Source of the DNA: Xiphophorus maculatus
Taxonomy: Eukaryota; Chordata; Actinopteri; Cyprinodontiformes; Poeciliidae
Assembly (NCBI RefSeq): GCF_002775205.1
Contig: NC_036445.1
Span: forward strand, 5,476,802-5,540,801
DNA: 64,000 bases
Direction of reading: 5' to 3'
The notes under the pieces were generated by a model, which was not told the origin of the DNA, did no database searches, and was given only the letters and a program-made list of their open reading frames with translations. Every line of letters starts with the position of its first letter. The first letter of the stretch is position 1. The translations under genes were made by a program, and so were the position numbers. This document shows, piece after piece, positions 13,736 to 25,873 of this stretch.

Positions 13736-15436
13736 GTAGCACCAAAATGTGGATCTATTGCATATTAAATCAGGGAGCTGAATTAAAATGTATGCCACAG
13801 GTCTAAGATTATTTTTCCCCTAAATGTATCCTTTAACTTCACAATGAAGAACTGCTTTGTGTTGGCTTAGCATATAAAAACCAATGAAATACATTAAAGT
13901 GTGTAGATTTTGTGTGAAAAAGAGGTAATAATACGTCTGAAAGGAGATGTATATGATCTTTTTCAATCTTAAAGCATTCACGTCATTCCCCCCCCCGACA
14001 AAAAAAAAAAACTCATTCAGTCAAGCCCCACCTCAGCAGAGCCTGGTCTGTGTTTCACAGTGTCTGCCATAGAGGCAGGCCAGATAACAGAACACAACAA
14101 TAAGTGGAAGATAGCTTAAAGGGTCAGAGAGTTTCAGCTTCATACACCCTTGTTTGTCTGACCCCAACCTACACACACAGCATGCACACTTCAGGATACT
14201 GCAGATTCATCAAAGCGAAGAAATGACTGTTCACATTCACACAGAGAAAAAAAAAACCCACTTGTCCCATGATTGGTTTTGATAAGAAGACATAGGGAAG
14301 CTACCTGGAAGTCAAACAATTCTAAATGAGTCTGAAAGTACCAGTTTCCTTGGCTAAGAAGAAATTTAAGACAGGATTTTTGGCAACGGAAACATGACGT
14401 GCCGGATAGTCATTGTAGCGGCACTAAGGAAGAGTTACCATCATCAACATAAGTTGGCCTCATTTAGTTCTTGGCATTGGGACTCCCAGGTACCTCACAA
14501 TAGCTGCCGAGGTGCTAAAAAGATTTCCACAGGGATGAGAAAGAAGCAGGAGACGATGCAGAGCGTGAATTTCAACGCAAGCTTTGATATTGAAATCTTT
14601 CTTCAATTAAACTACTGAGATAAAATGCTACTTATTCAGGCAAATACAAAGCTTATTCAGATTTTTAGAAACCGCCTAAAACGGTTTTAAAGCAGTTTCA
14701 CTCCAACTGAAAACATTAATGCTTTATGCCACTGGTGGGTTGAGACTCGGTCGTTACAATCCCTCGCCTCAGAACTGCGAGTATGGTTTAGAAACAGAAG
14801 GACAGAGACGGAGAGGTAGATTGATTTGAAGAGTTATGGTTAGAACAATGCAGAAAAAAATCAAAGAGAGAGAGGGAGAGAAAGAGAGAAAAAAGGTGGA
14901 ATGGAGGTATACATGAATGACATCTGTGATCAAGTAACTGGACTTGAGAAAATTCCAAACCATGGTGAAAAGAGGGGGGAGTTGCTACATGATTCTGGAC
15001 CTGTATTGCTCAGGGAAGCCAGAATGGATGGGGAAGATTTAGAGGTGCAAGGAAGAGGCGTCAGGGGTTAATAGTTTCTTCAACACTGCAGGTAGAACCT
15101 CATCAGCACCGCGACACACCATGCCGACGAGTTTGATGCACAGTGACTAACAAGTGGACAAAGAACCTTTGAGTCGGGAGTTTCGTGTCCAGGCCAGAGA
15201 TGATCCAGACTGGGAAAGTGAAGCTCTGAGATGTGAATCTGCTCTGGTACCCGACTATGCGTCTGCTCCACTTAGCTTACTAAAACCCCAGTATGCATCT
15301 GTCTGCTTGCCGGCTCAGGAAGGTCTTCCTGTGTGCCAGTTTTGTTTTGGGTATTTTTCTCCCAAGTTCTCTCTGGTCTCCATGGGTGTATTTAGTTCCC
15401 AGGGAGGCATAAGAGGTTGGTGTGGCTGGTTGAGGG

Positions 15437-18400
15437 TTATTTCCGGAGGAATCGTTGAGCAAGAGCAGTAGCGTCGAATGGACTGACTGGTTGGGCGTCG
15501 TGACCCAGACGTCTGACAGGTGGGATGTTGCCAAACTGCCTCTTGGTGAGAAAGCTCTTGGCTTCATGAATAGTGTTCTTCTCTTCAGCCAGCAGCAGCT
15601 GCTGGCGCATGTAGTTCTCAAATTCGTACTGCGAAGACTCTTCGATTGCCTTGGCCTGTGTTGAAAAATCAAATTCTGCTCAATGTGATGTAGTTACTGC
15701 ACTAATACACATATAAAATATGTCTAAAAAGTGTACAATTTGTTCATTTTAGTTATAGATAAAAAGCTCCCATTGAGCAAGATGTAGAACTCTGACATTT
15801 TCTTCAATGCTTTTACATTTTGTCACATGGAAACCAAAACCTTGCAGCTTAAGTTAACATTGCTCGGTTGGATTTTATTTATGTGTATACAAGTAAAGCA
15901 GGGTGAATAAAAAGCTCAGTCTCATTTTCAGGATTTCATTCATCAAAAAATTGCAGATCGTGCATTACTTCCCTTCTTCACAATTAAGGACTACATTTTG
16001 TTGAGAAAACCTGTTCTCTTTTTTTTAATATCTTACCTCCTGTAAATGTTCTTGGTTATTGACCTGATCGTCAATATCTGGAACTACCTGTAGAGGGCCA
16101 CTCATCGATGAAACCGACTGCCTGTGATTGAAAAAGCACCACAATATGATTAACTAATTAACAGAAATGAGAGTTTAATATTAAGTATGTGAACTGCTAT
16201 GATAACTGGCCATGGCATATAGTCAACCCCGATATGTAACACATCCTGAATAAGTTCAGTTTTTTCAGACAGCCAGCAGGTGGTGCAGTTACCATGAAGC
16301 AATAATGGCACTGAGTGACTCCAGCACTTCTCCTGCAGCCAGCCTCTGCTGAGGGTCCAGCACGAGCAGCTTTCGAATGAGGCACACTGTGTTCTCAGAC
16401 ACACGACCATCTCTGAGGTAGGGAGAGAACGTAGAAGGTGGTTATTTTAACCAAAAAAAATTAATAAATAAAAAGTGTCACAGATTTAGCAAAAACATTA
16501 GGAAAATCCTTCAGTGCTACACAGAACGCAAATAGAAATCCTTAGTAAATCAAGAACTTAGAAAAAAAACCCACAAAAATAAACAAGTCATAATTTAGTC
16601 ACAATGGGAGATGTTTTGACATCAGTTTAACAAAATTTATCATTGACTTGTTTAAAGTTATGAAAGAATGGATACAGAGTTTCCTCAGCTCTGCTTCAAA
16701 TTAACACTCACTCTGGAATAGAGTACTCTGCAGCCTTGATTTTGCGGAAGAGTTCTTGAGGTATGCTGTCATAAAAAGGAAACTGGCCATACAGCATGGT
16801 GAACAAGACAACGCCGAGGGCCCACATGTCGCTGGGTTTACCGCGGTATGGGCGACCTGGGGGCAAAAAGGAGAGGGGCATCTCAGTTTTTGTCAAAACA
16901 CACAGATACGTACAGATAAAATGATCCAGACACACACAACACAGAGGGCAACATTATTTTACTCTAATGACGGATTGCTTCCTGTTTTAACACAGGCGTG
17001 ACCAAACATTCAGCGAGTTCAATCCCTGTCAAGTCACGAAGTTTTAATGATTAACAAAACTGGCAAACACGAACTGCATGACTCAGCATTTATGATGCTT
17101 CCTTGAAATCCGCAACTTTTTAAATGTGGAGAGCTGCTTGTTAAAGCAAACAGAGGCAATCAAGAAGCTGTGTATGTGGAGCTGATGAGGCTGTAGCATC
17201 ATAGGCTGCGCTTTACCATAGGCGGTGTTGTTCCAGCCAGAGAGGCGGCAGCAACAGCAGACGGCAATTATATTCAAGCTTGTGTCACACATACACAGGC
17301 GGGGGATGGGAGTCGATGGGAGTAGTTTCCCTTTGGTGAGTCATCAGCGGATGAGTCACTGAAGCTCTGTTTAATTGTGTGCCTGTCACGTTATGCTGAT
17401 ATGTACGCAACGCTTTTATCTGCTGTTTGAACTGCTGGACAGGCTGCAAGATTGATATCATTCTAAATTCAAGACAGCATCCAGGATGTTGATCAGGAAA
17501 TGAATATTCAAACGGATGCAACTATGGTTTTCTACAGGAGAGTGTGGCCAAGCACTGATGTTGGCGATTAGGAGTATTGTAGCTTTTCCTGATGTTTTTC
17601 TATGTATGCAGATAGCATTATGTGAGAAAAATGGGACATTGCCATGAATACAAAAACAAAAACAAGACAAAAACAAATTCTGGGTATCGCAGTTCACAGA
17701 TTGCAACACAACTTCCGTGAAACTGCTTAATAAACGGAAAATCATGCAGGGTTTTATATTACGCAATTCTACAACAAAATCCCAGGATGGTTTCTACAAT
17801 CTAATAAGTTTAACTACAATATTTGACTGACAAGGATCCAGTACATTTTAAAGGCTTTTTTAGTTAAGACTACATTCCATTGTAGTTTGATTCACTTGTA
17901 ACAGCACTGAATCAATAGTCTAACACATTTTTACACCATGTAGGTGTTTATGCTATATTTCAATTTCAAACTTTGATACACAACTTCCTGTTTTTATGAT
18001 TTCACAGATAGAGTAAAGAGCATCTGCCCAGTTGAGATTTGTTATCAGTTTTCTCCCCACAAATCATAAAACTGCTACTCAGCACTGTGGCAAAGAGCTT
18101 TTCACTATTTTTTCACTATAAAACTGCAGAATGCCAAGAACAATCTGATCTGTATTAGACATAGGTTATCAGAATATGTCCAACCCAATGTGTACACTGG
18201 CAGCATTTATTTCTTTACTGGAAATCTAAACAGGAACTTCTTCAAGCAAGACTTTACATTGGACATCATTTTCCACTTACCACTTAATACATCAGGACTA
18301 ATGTAGGCAGGGCTGCCTCTCTGGTCTTTCAGCAGGTCATCCTCACTCACCAGATGTTTTCCCAGGCAGAAGTTAGTGATGGTAATGCGGTGTGTCCTGA

Positions 18401-21400
18401 TAAACAGAAAGAAAAAAATTTATAACCGCTTTTAAATTTATAGCTGAGTCAACATAAGACAGTGAATGTATCAGGGACCACGATGGCCTTTCATGGTACA
18501 CAAAAAGCCATCAAATATCTATGTCGCTGCAGTTTCAAAACTGCCAGAACACTAAAGCTTAAGAACCGTACGATGGAAAAATCCTTTTAATGGGGTGCCA
18601 GAGTAACCGAAGGTTACCGAAGTACTTTACTAATCTAGTAAAGTTACTAATCTACTTTACTAGATTAGTAAAGTACTGCACTTTACTAATCTAGATACAG
18701 CAAAGACACATCTAGGTGAAGTTTAAACTGAGCATCAGAAGGGGGAAGAAAAAAAGCTTTCAATTCATGGAGAAACACCAAAAGTGGACAGACAATAATA
18801 ACAGCCCGGAAAAATATTGCCTGGTCGCATGAGTCTCATTTTAGCTGCCGCATTTAAATGGAGGGGTCCGAATTTGGTGTAAGGAAGATGAAAGCGTGGA
18901 TAATTTTAAGACTGTTTGTGCCAATTAAGAATCTTTTAAACACCACACTCAACCTGAGTATTAATGCCAACCAGGTCCATCTCTATAACCACAGTGCAGC
19001 TATCAAATCATCTTACTGGTTTCTTGTGAATAACAGAATTAAACTTCAATGACATCCACAATCACCGTCAAATCTGCAGGAACTGAGCAATACCATGTCA
19101 GCATGAACTAAAATCTATGCAGAGAAAAAGTTGCGGTTCTAAAGGCAAATTCAGAACTGCCATTCTGGCAATACTAGCAATGTGTACCTAATAAAGTGAC
19201 CAGTGAGTGGTCTATCACCGTACATGCTAATTGAAATTAAAAGACAAACTGAAACTATCTGAGCTTAAATTGCTGACTTTTAAAGTTAGCTTCAGTTCTC
19301 TCTGACAAAGACATTTTTTAGTGTAGTTTTAGTCTGTTTCTCACCGCATTAGTCACACACATGAAGTACTTTCTAACCTTATAATTAACCCATTTCAATT
19401 GTTTTGATGCAAAGTTTTGCAGAAGTGCACAGTAAGACATCTTGAATGAACATTAAATTTACAAAGAATGTGAACTTCTCATATTTTGATATATGAGGCT
19501 TTGTTATTATGCTATGTTCTCATAGTGTAAAGTACATTGACTATCAAGAGTAACCCGAATTACTGGCTGAATTAATAAAGGATCAAGGCAATATAGTTAG
19601 TGCCTTAAAACTGATAAGACTTTTAGCAATTTGGTGTCTGCTGAAATGTGTCACTAGGAACTGGATCAAAGTAAATTTACTTTGCTCATGATCGAGTGAA
19701 ACCTGACTGTCTTGAAACTTTTCTGTAGAGGGAAAAAAAGTTGCACTTTGACAAACATATGAGTCAACCTGTGGCTTATGATAATTGCTGCAATGACTAA
19801 ACCTGCACAGTGATGTGTTGGAAACTGATTTTATATAAGCTGCAGAAGATTTGAAATGTATACACAACCATGCAACATGATATGCATCCATAATCACTCC
19901 CATGCTGAAGTGGATTGCAGACCATTGCAAAGCACACTGCAATGGTCTAAAAAGACACACACACCAAAAAGAAAAAGAAGAAAAAAAAGAGCTGTCAGCC
20001 TGGGTATTCTCCACATCACGCTTTTCACCCACATCCGCTTTCTAAAAAGCCTGAGGTCAACAGCTTCCCCTATTCTCTCTCACTTTCACACCGTGGTCCG
20101 TCGCACACATTCGCCACTCCCGTAAAGGCACCTCGATCCCAATCCCGATGAACACTGACTGACGACATAAACCTCACTGTGGAAAACTGACACTAGGTGA
20201 CATAAAGCTTTTTATGAGATTCACCCCTTCTGACTAATTTTGCAATAAATGCTTCCAACCATAGATGGCCTTATGAGTTAACCGAGGAATGTGCAAAGCT
20301 TCAAGGACTCTCCTTTATGAACGAGTATTTTCAATTGTGCTTTTGTCTGCGAGCATCACAACCCAGGCTTCTATTCTTGCACCGGAGATTGGATAAATGA
20401 GATTGCATGTTCGCCTTGTGAGGCAAGGGTCCCTGAGGACAGTGGATAGACCACGCCGTCTCCGCTTCCTTGTCACATGACTCCGGTCAGGAAACCAGAG
20501 ACCTAAACAGCCCAGATGACTTCTCCTTTCCGGCCCATAATAAAAATACATGTGACGAGAAGCAAGGTTAATCACAGGGCAGCTTCTACAGCATGCATCA
20601 GTTCTCAGAATTGGCCATTGCTTGAAGGGTTTCAATGACACTCGGGCTTTAGTTGAGCAACAGCCAAAAGAAAAGGTGCCATCACAGACATAGTCAAAAA
20701 TCAGCATAACTTCATGAAACATACATTCTTGAAATTCATTTGTGTCTTAAAACGTATGGAGCAGAATATTATATAACATATCCAAAGGAATTTCATTTTT
20801 TATATAGGAAGTCATTAAAATTTAAAAATACCCAATCACTGGCTGTGCAGATTGATTTATCACATCCTGCTTTCACAACAGCTGGCTCTGGGAGAGGAAG
20901 TCGCATCATTTCTTGCACAAAGTGCTGATGTTTTCTGATGCATTTCCCAGAACTCTGACAAACAACAGGGGAAGTAAGTGGCGTTTGATTGAGTAAGTCT
21001 CTAAATGGTCAGTTTTCCCCACACCCACTGTCCGTTCACATACATACACACACACGCACCCCAGCCAGGAGAGTGTAGTACATGGTGAGAAAAAAAAAGA
21101 AAAAAAAAAAGAGGAAGACAAAGAAAATGGGTGGCTATGTTAAAAAGAAAAAGCAAAACACAGAGGAAAGAAATTATGACAATTTGTGTGCACACGTAGG
21201 TAAGTGAGTTCGTGTGTGAGTGACTTGCACTGCGGTGAGTCAGCTCTGAGCTATTGAGCCTTTGGCATGTCTCTCCTTTGTCTCCAGCTGGGACGGAGTG
21301 TTCCTCACATCTACTCTGCTCCCCTCCACCCGCATCTTCTGGCCAAAACACCATTTCATCACTATTGCCACTACTTCTTACTACCGCTGCAGGTAGAAGG

Positions 21401-24400
21401 AACCAGGACAAAGAAAAGACCTTGTTGCTTTTCAATGCACATAGTAAGAACTTTGTTTTGGACTATCATGATTGTCAATTGTTGCTGGAGATGTAAGGTT
21501 AATATACTTTTGGAAAAGAAGGTGACTTTATAATGCATGCACACACATTACTTACTGAAACTCTTGTCTCTAACAATAACAATTAGCTGAATTCACCACA
21601 TGTGCACACAAACAAGGAATTTGACTTCAGTTACAGTTTGCTCTGAAATACATACAATATATAAAAAGGCAAAATAAAAATAACATTTTTCATTCTGGCT
21701 TAGAGCAAGGGAGAACAACATTTCAATAGGAAGTGTTGTAATGTAGCACTGCAAAAATGTTGGAATCTTGGAATATTTATATAGAAACTGATGTTTCAAT
21801 AATACAAGCCAAATTAATCACTGATGTAAAAGATCTTAAAAATCATCAACTCATTTTGTTTTTCCTTTCAAAAAATTTTTTTAAACTCAGTTTACAGTGG
21901 CATGAAGTTGTATGCTCCTGGTACAAATAGTTAATAATTGATAACAGCAGTAAGGCTACAAAAATATTTTTTTCTGATCTTTTATAACATTTTATATCAC
22001 AGTTCCAAAGAAAAATTAAACCAGGTAAAATCTGCATAGGTAGGTCACAAGTTTGGAAAACTGGAGATTGGTAATCGACTGCAAAATTCTGTTTGCTGCA
22101 TCGCTTTATTTTTTTGCACAAAGAATCTAAACAAAGCTGTAAGGAAACCCCAACAGAAACCAGAGTTGTAGCTCCCTGAGAGCCACTGACAGACCAACAC
22201 AGTAGAATTGCTTACTGTGGCAAAGGCTTTTTGTGTAGGTTGAAAATACAATGTACAAAAAGGTATAAATCAAGCTAAAGTGAGTGTAGGAACAAAGTGA
22301 GTGTGTGTCAGCTTAAGTCATTCAGTCATACCAAAGCAACACCCTCAACAGTTCAAATGAAGTCTGTAAGATCACCCACTTGTTTTTAAAATGAAATCAA
22401 TGTACATTTAATGCAAATTCTAATTTTAATACTTTTCTAAGCATTTATTAAGTAAATGACAGCCAAATTTAAAAACATTCTCACAGTGAGGAAGAGTGGT
22501 TCTCACCATCTGAATACAAGCCTTTCATATCCCCTGTGCATGAGTTGGTTGGAGGGAGTTTACAGATGAGTAGTTTTCCATCCTGCACGTCTAATCTAAG
22601 CTGCAGCACTTTGACCTGCAGCACTTTGACCTCAGGTGCACTCAACAGGGTCTTCTGTGCATTACTAAATTACTCATACACCCCCAAACCCAAACACTTT
22701 CCCACTGAGATCAAAGCAGAGGCATATTCATTGTTTTGTTTGGCACCAGAGTCCATTTTCAAAACTCTGACCATGGGGAATGAATCATCTATCATTACTC
22801 AACACCCAGACACATTTGAGCACAAGAGAGCAAGACTTCAGGTTCCTGAGTGTAATTTCACTTATAGTCAAAGAATGTGGCCTCTATGTGGGTTTAAAGC
22901 TTAATACAAACACTGGATCCAAATTCTGGGGTCCAGTCGGCCATCAGGCACAATACTAACAGGCTAAAACAGCAAAATTGGCACAAAAGGCAGCGTTATT
23001 CAGCACGACTTGACCGACAATGCGAGATGAGTGACTGAGCATCGACTTACCGTTTGTTCAGCACCATATTTCCCAGCTTGAGGTCTCTATGCACAATGTT
23101 TTTCTGCAGGCAGGAAAAAAAGAAGTATGGTCACATTGTACTCAATGAATCATTGACAAAACAAGAATTAGTTTCTGGGAGTGGCACACGATCCTTGGAA
23201 GTGAGTAATCAAAAAAATTTGTATCTAACAAACAACAACAAAGAACTTTTCTACATTGATGAAAGATTGAAGAAAATGAGCTGATTTTGTTGCACATTTG
23301 TACTCTTTAGTAGTGTAATAAGACCAACCTTATGGAGGGCCTCCACCACACGCACAACATCGTAGAAAATGACAATAGCTTCACGCTCGCTCAGTCTCTT
23401 CTCCTTTATGACGTAATGCTGGAGGTTTATTAGATCTGCCGTCTTGTCACTGAAATCGTGAGCGCAGAGGCAGTCCAGGACAAGGCAGATCCGCTTCTTC
23501 ATCTTACGAACTTTGTTGGCTTCCATGTCCTCTACTATTTCATAGGCGCGATCCTGAATCCAGAAATAAGTGCGGGGAATTAGCAATGGGAGGGTGTTCA
23601 TTTGATTTAATTTGACAGAACAGAATTTGAGATCTATTTGTGGAATGCAAACAATGCAACCAGTGAGATTTCTCAAAGCAAGTATCTACAGTTACACAGA
23701 GAAGTCCTTCATCTTGGCTGGTGACCAGAATCTGACTATTCTTGGCTAATACAGAAAAGATGTTCTGGTTTATCATAATAAACATTCAACATGTTTGTCA
23801 GGGGATATTAAGGAAATGTCAAAGGGAAATTAAGAGTCTAAATTCTCAAGGGAATAAACATATATAATGCTGTGTTAGTAATGTAAGCCACACTAATGAC
23901 TAAAATCAGAAGATACAGGAGGTTTACAGGTCAACTCCATGTTTATTTTCCCCCATTTGTCTAAAGTACTAGTAAAACTTGTTGTTCAGGGTCTCTTCTC
24001 TCATGCAGCACCTCTGGCTCTTATTTAAATCATTAATAATTGTCCTGAACAGGATTGCCAGAAAAATATATTTTCAATCCTGCTAATATATCTTGTTTCA
24101 TTATTGTTCAATAACAATCTGAATCACAAAAACTGTATCTGATAAGAATAAGACATCTCCACAGTCAGTGTGAGAGAATATGATATAAAAAAGATGAGAA
24201 AGATCATTCCTATTCTTAAAACTCAAGCTACAAACGGTAGACTCACCATTTGTTTTCTATTGATTTCTGTATCAGGTTAACAGTTTTTTTTAATGCAGTC
24301 AGCATCTCTGAAAGAATGAACAATGAACTGGTTCACAGACAGAAGAGCTGAACTACAATAATCCAATCAATATGGCAGAACTAAATGAATCAGCATGCAC

Positions 24401-25864
24401 GGCTTAATACTGCTATTATAAGGACGCTGAAAGTGAAACGGAACGTGAATAAAAGACAAACGGAGAAGACTGAATCAGAGCTGATGGAATAACAAATTTA
24501 AAGGAGAAGGCAGATGGGGCAGCAGGTGAAGAAAGGGGAAGGGTTGCTGTGAACAGAGAGCAGCAGATAAATATAGCTTTTATTGTATTTCTACTTCTCT
24601 ACTGAAACAACCTTTATAAGGAAAGTACAGGCAGGTGGCTTGAGCGATGACAAACTTGTTTCTGCTAAAGCTGAACTGATAAAATCAAATTGTTACTTGC
24701 TCTGGTGTTAAATATATTCATAAACAAAAATGACTGAAAAGAGGCTATGGCAGAGAGATAATGCTGTATTTAGAAAGTTAATCACATATTATTCTTACGA
24801 AAACAATAATACTCTTTGTTTATTTAACTTAAACCTGCTAAGATATGTAGGTAAAGTAAAAACGTCTACCTGAAAAAGGCCATGATGGTGAACCACACCA
24901 TCCTGGTTGTGCAGCAGAGAAAGGAGAGAGTATTCTGTATGCAGCAGCATCTTCCCCTGTCGCTCCTCCTGGGTCTCCCCCACGGAGTCTACTCGCTCCT
25001 CCAGCGTCAGGATCTGCAGAACAGAGCAAAAATTAAGCACCAGAAAAAGATCTAAATGGATTCAATAAAATTAATGAATAAAATGTGCACTGTGAAAAGG
25101 TCTGAAGTTCAGCTGCTTAAAATTTGCCAAGACAATGAGGATTTTGAAATAACTGCAATTATAGGAGAACATGAAAATACCTGAATATAACAGACTTACT
25201 TTGAGCTGATAGAAGTCATCTGTGCCATCTTTCCTGGCCAAACACTGGACTATACTCGGTACTGGCGAGTTGCCCAGGCGAGGTCCTGCAAGGACGAGAA
25301 GAGGAACAGCTGCATGACCAAAAGGCATTCTACGCCGCTGGTCTGTTTGCTCTTCCCAAAACTCATTAAGGGCAGCGTGTGCAGGTATCCATTAACACCC
25401 CAAGTGCAATGTTTTCTTTGGCAAAGTATCTGGTAAATAATGCAGGACATCTACTGCAGAATTCACATACACTTGATAGAATAGGAAAGGAATATATGAT
25501 ACTGGAGGAAAGAAAGAAGAAAGTGCCCCAGCATAGATTCCAGCTTTTCTGGCCGATGTCATGAGGATCAGCAAAATTCTTCAAATTCTTGTCTCAGGCG
25601 TGTGTAAGTCCACAGTGTACTCACACAGGCACCCTGCAACTTATGCATACAGATGGTTTGGCTGAATTATCTGCAGGTTATGCAAGGTAGCTATACACAC
25701 TGTATTTATCTATCAATTCCCCTTTAAACAGTAGTAGCTTCCATACCGAGGATGAAGGGGCCGGCTCTCTTGGCGTTACTGCCAGATATCCCAGGACACT
25801 GCAGCTTGCTGGCCCTGCCTGATGTCTCTCCAGCCCCCCTATCTGACGAGCGCCGTTTGGACAT
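15437..25864 (-). CDS. stk40: Serine/threonine kinase 40 (pseudokinase, SHIK)
   Basis: Ten coding exons, 5' to 3': 25864-25747, 25285-25200, 25013-24870, 23553-23329, 23103-23051, 18396-18281, 16856-16712, 16412-16293, 16121-16037, 15655-15437. They join in phase to 436 aa; the human protein is 435 aa as I recall it. The start is the ATG nine bases inside the second exon, giving MSKRRSSDRGAGETSG. The kinase fold runs from about residue 36 to 335. Visible are a poor glycine loop (GPRLGNSPVPS), the beta-3 lysine in FYQLKIL near 68, HRDLKLGN near 196, and SPAYISPDV. The DFG position reads NFC near 217, so the metal-binding aspartate is missing, as in the mammalian protein. A VVPDID stretch near 348 resembles a COP1-binding VP motif, and mammalian STK40 is known to bind the COP1 ubiquitin ligase. 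The C-terminus (RQFGN, RFLRK) is family-typical. Identification is secure; lack of catalysis is inferred from the family. Confidence 0.96.
15795..15910. mobile_element. Tc1-like inverted-repeat fragment in the last stk40 intron
   Basis: TTTTACATTTTGTCACATGG, then AAACCAAAACC and TTGGATTTTATTTATGTGTA, resembles the terminal repeat of the Tc1-like family. Only this end survives. The match is short and degenerate. Confidence 0.35.
18603..18695. repeat. Long perfect inverted repeat plus third copy in a stk40 intron
   Basis: Arms 18621-18643 and 18655-18677 are perfect reverse complements (23 bp, 11-base spacer). A further partial copy (CTTTACTAATCTAGA) follows at 18681. Just upstream, GTAACCGAAGGTTAC (18603-18617) is a smaller hairpin. 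Confidence 0.9.
19165..19215 (+). repeat. Tail of a common teleost repeat
   Basis: TGTACCTAATAAAGTGACCA followed by GTGAGTG is a terminal motif shared by many teleost interspersed repeats. The rest of the element was not delimited. It lies in the large stk40 intron 18397-23050. Confidence 0.35.
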
Positions 25865-25873
25865 ACTGGAGCT

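Larger units (their letters stand above)
11700..15436 (-). other. stk40: Probable long 3' UTR of stk40, with flanking sequence
   Basis: Between the stk40 stop codon and a Tc1 relic near 13.7 kb I find no canonical AATAAA or ATTAAA on the minus strand. The first AATAAA candidates are at 12537-12542 and 11712-11717 (TTTATT on the plus strand). If one is used, the 3' UTR is about 2.9-3.7 kb and runs through the Tc1 relic at 13225-13735. No coding exon is recognisable. The end point is inference, since a non-canonical signal would shorten it. Confidence 0.35.
18397..23050 (-). other. stk40: Large stk40 intron
   Basis: A 4.65 kb intron between the HRD exon and the NFC/APE exon. Apart from the inverted repeat near 18.65 kb, a common repeat tail near 19.19 kb, a small GC-richer patch (20380-20540), an A-rich tract near 21.09 kb and a 15-base tandem duplication at 22600-22630, I see nothing functional. 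Confidence 0.6.

Noticed and set aside
15154-15672. Open frames of 69-130 codons overlapping the last stk40 exon
   Set aside because: They are other frames or strands of the stk40 terminal exon and its 3' flank; only the stk40 frame shows family residues.
19583-20032. 149-codon open frame on the minus strand in a stk40 intron
   Set aside because: No domain, Ser/Phe/Cys-rich composition typical of random AT-rich sequence, and no splice sites linking it to stk40.
20315-20722. 135-codon open frame in a locally GC-richer patch
   Set aside because: Not recognisable, no flanking splice or promoter signals; possibly an old repeat.
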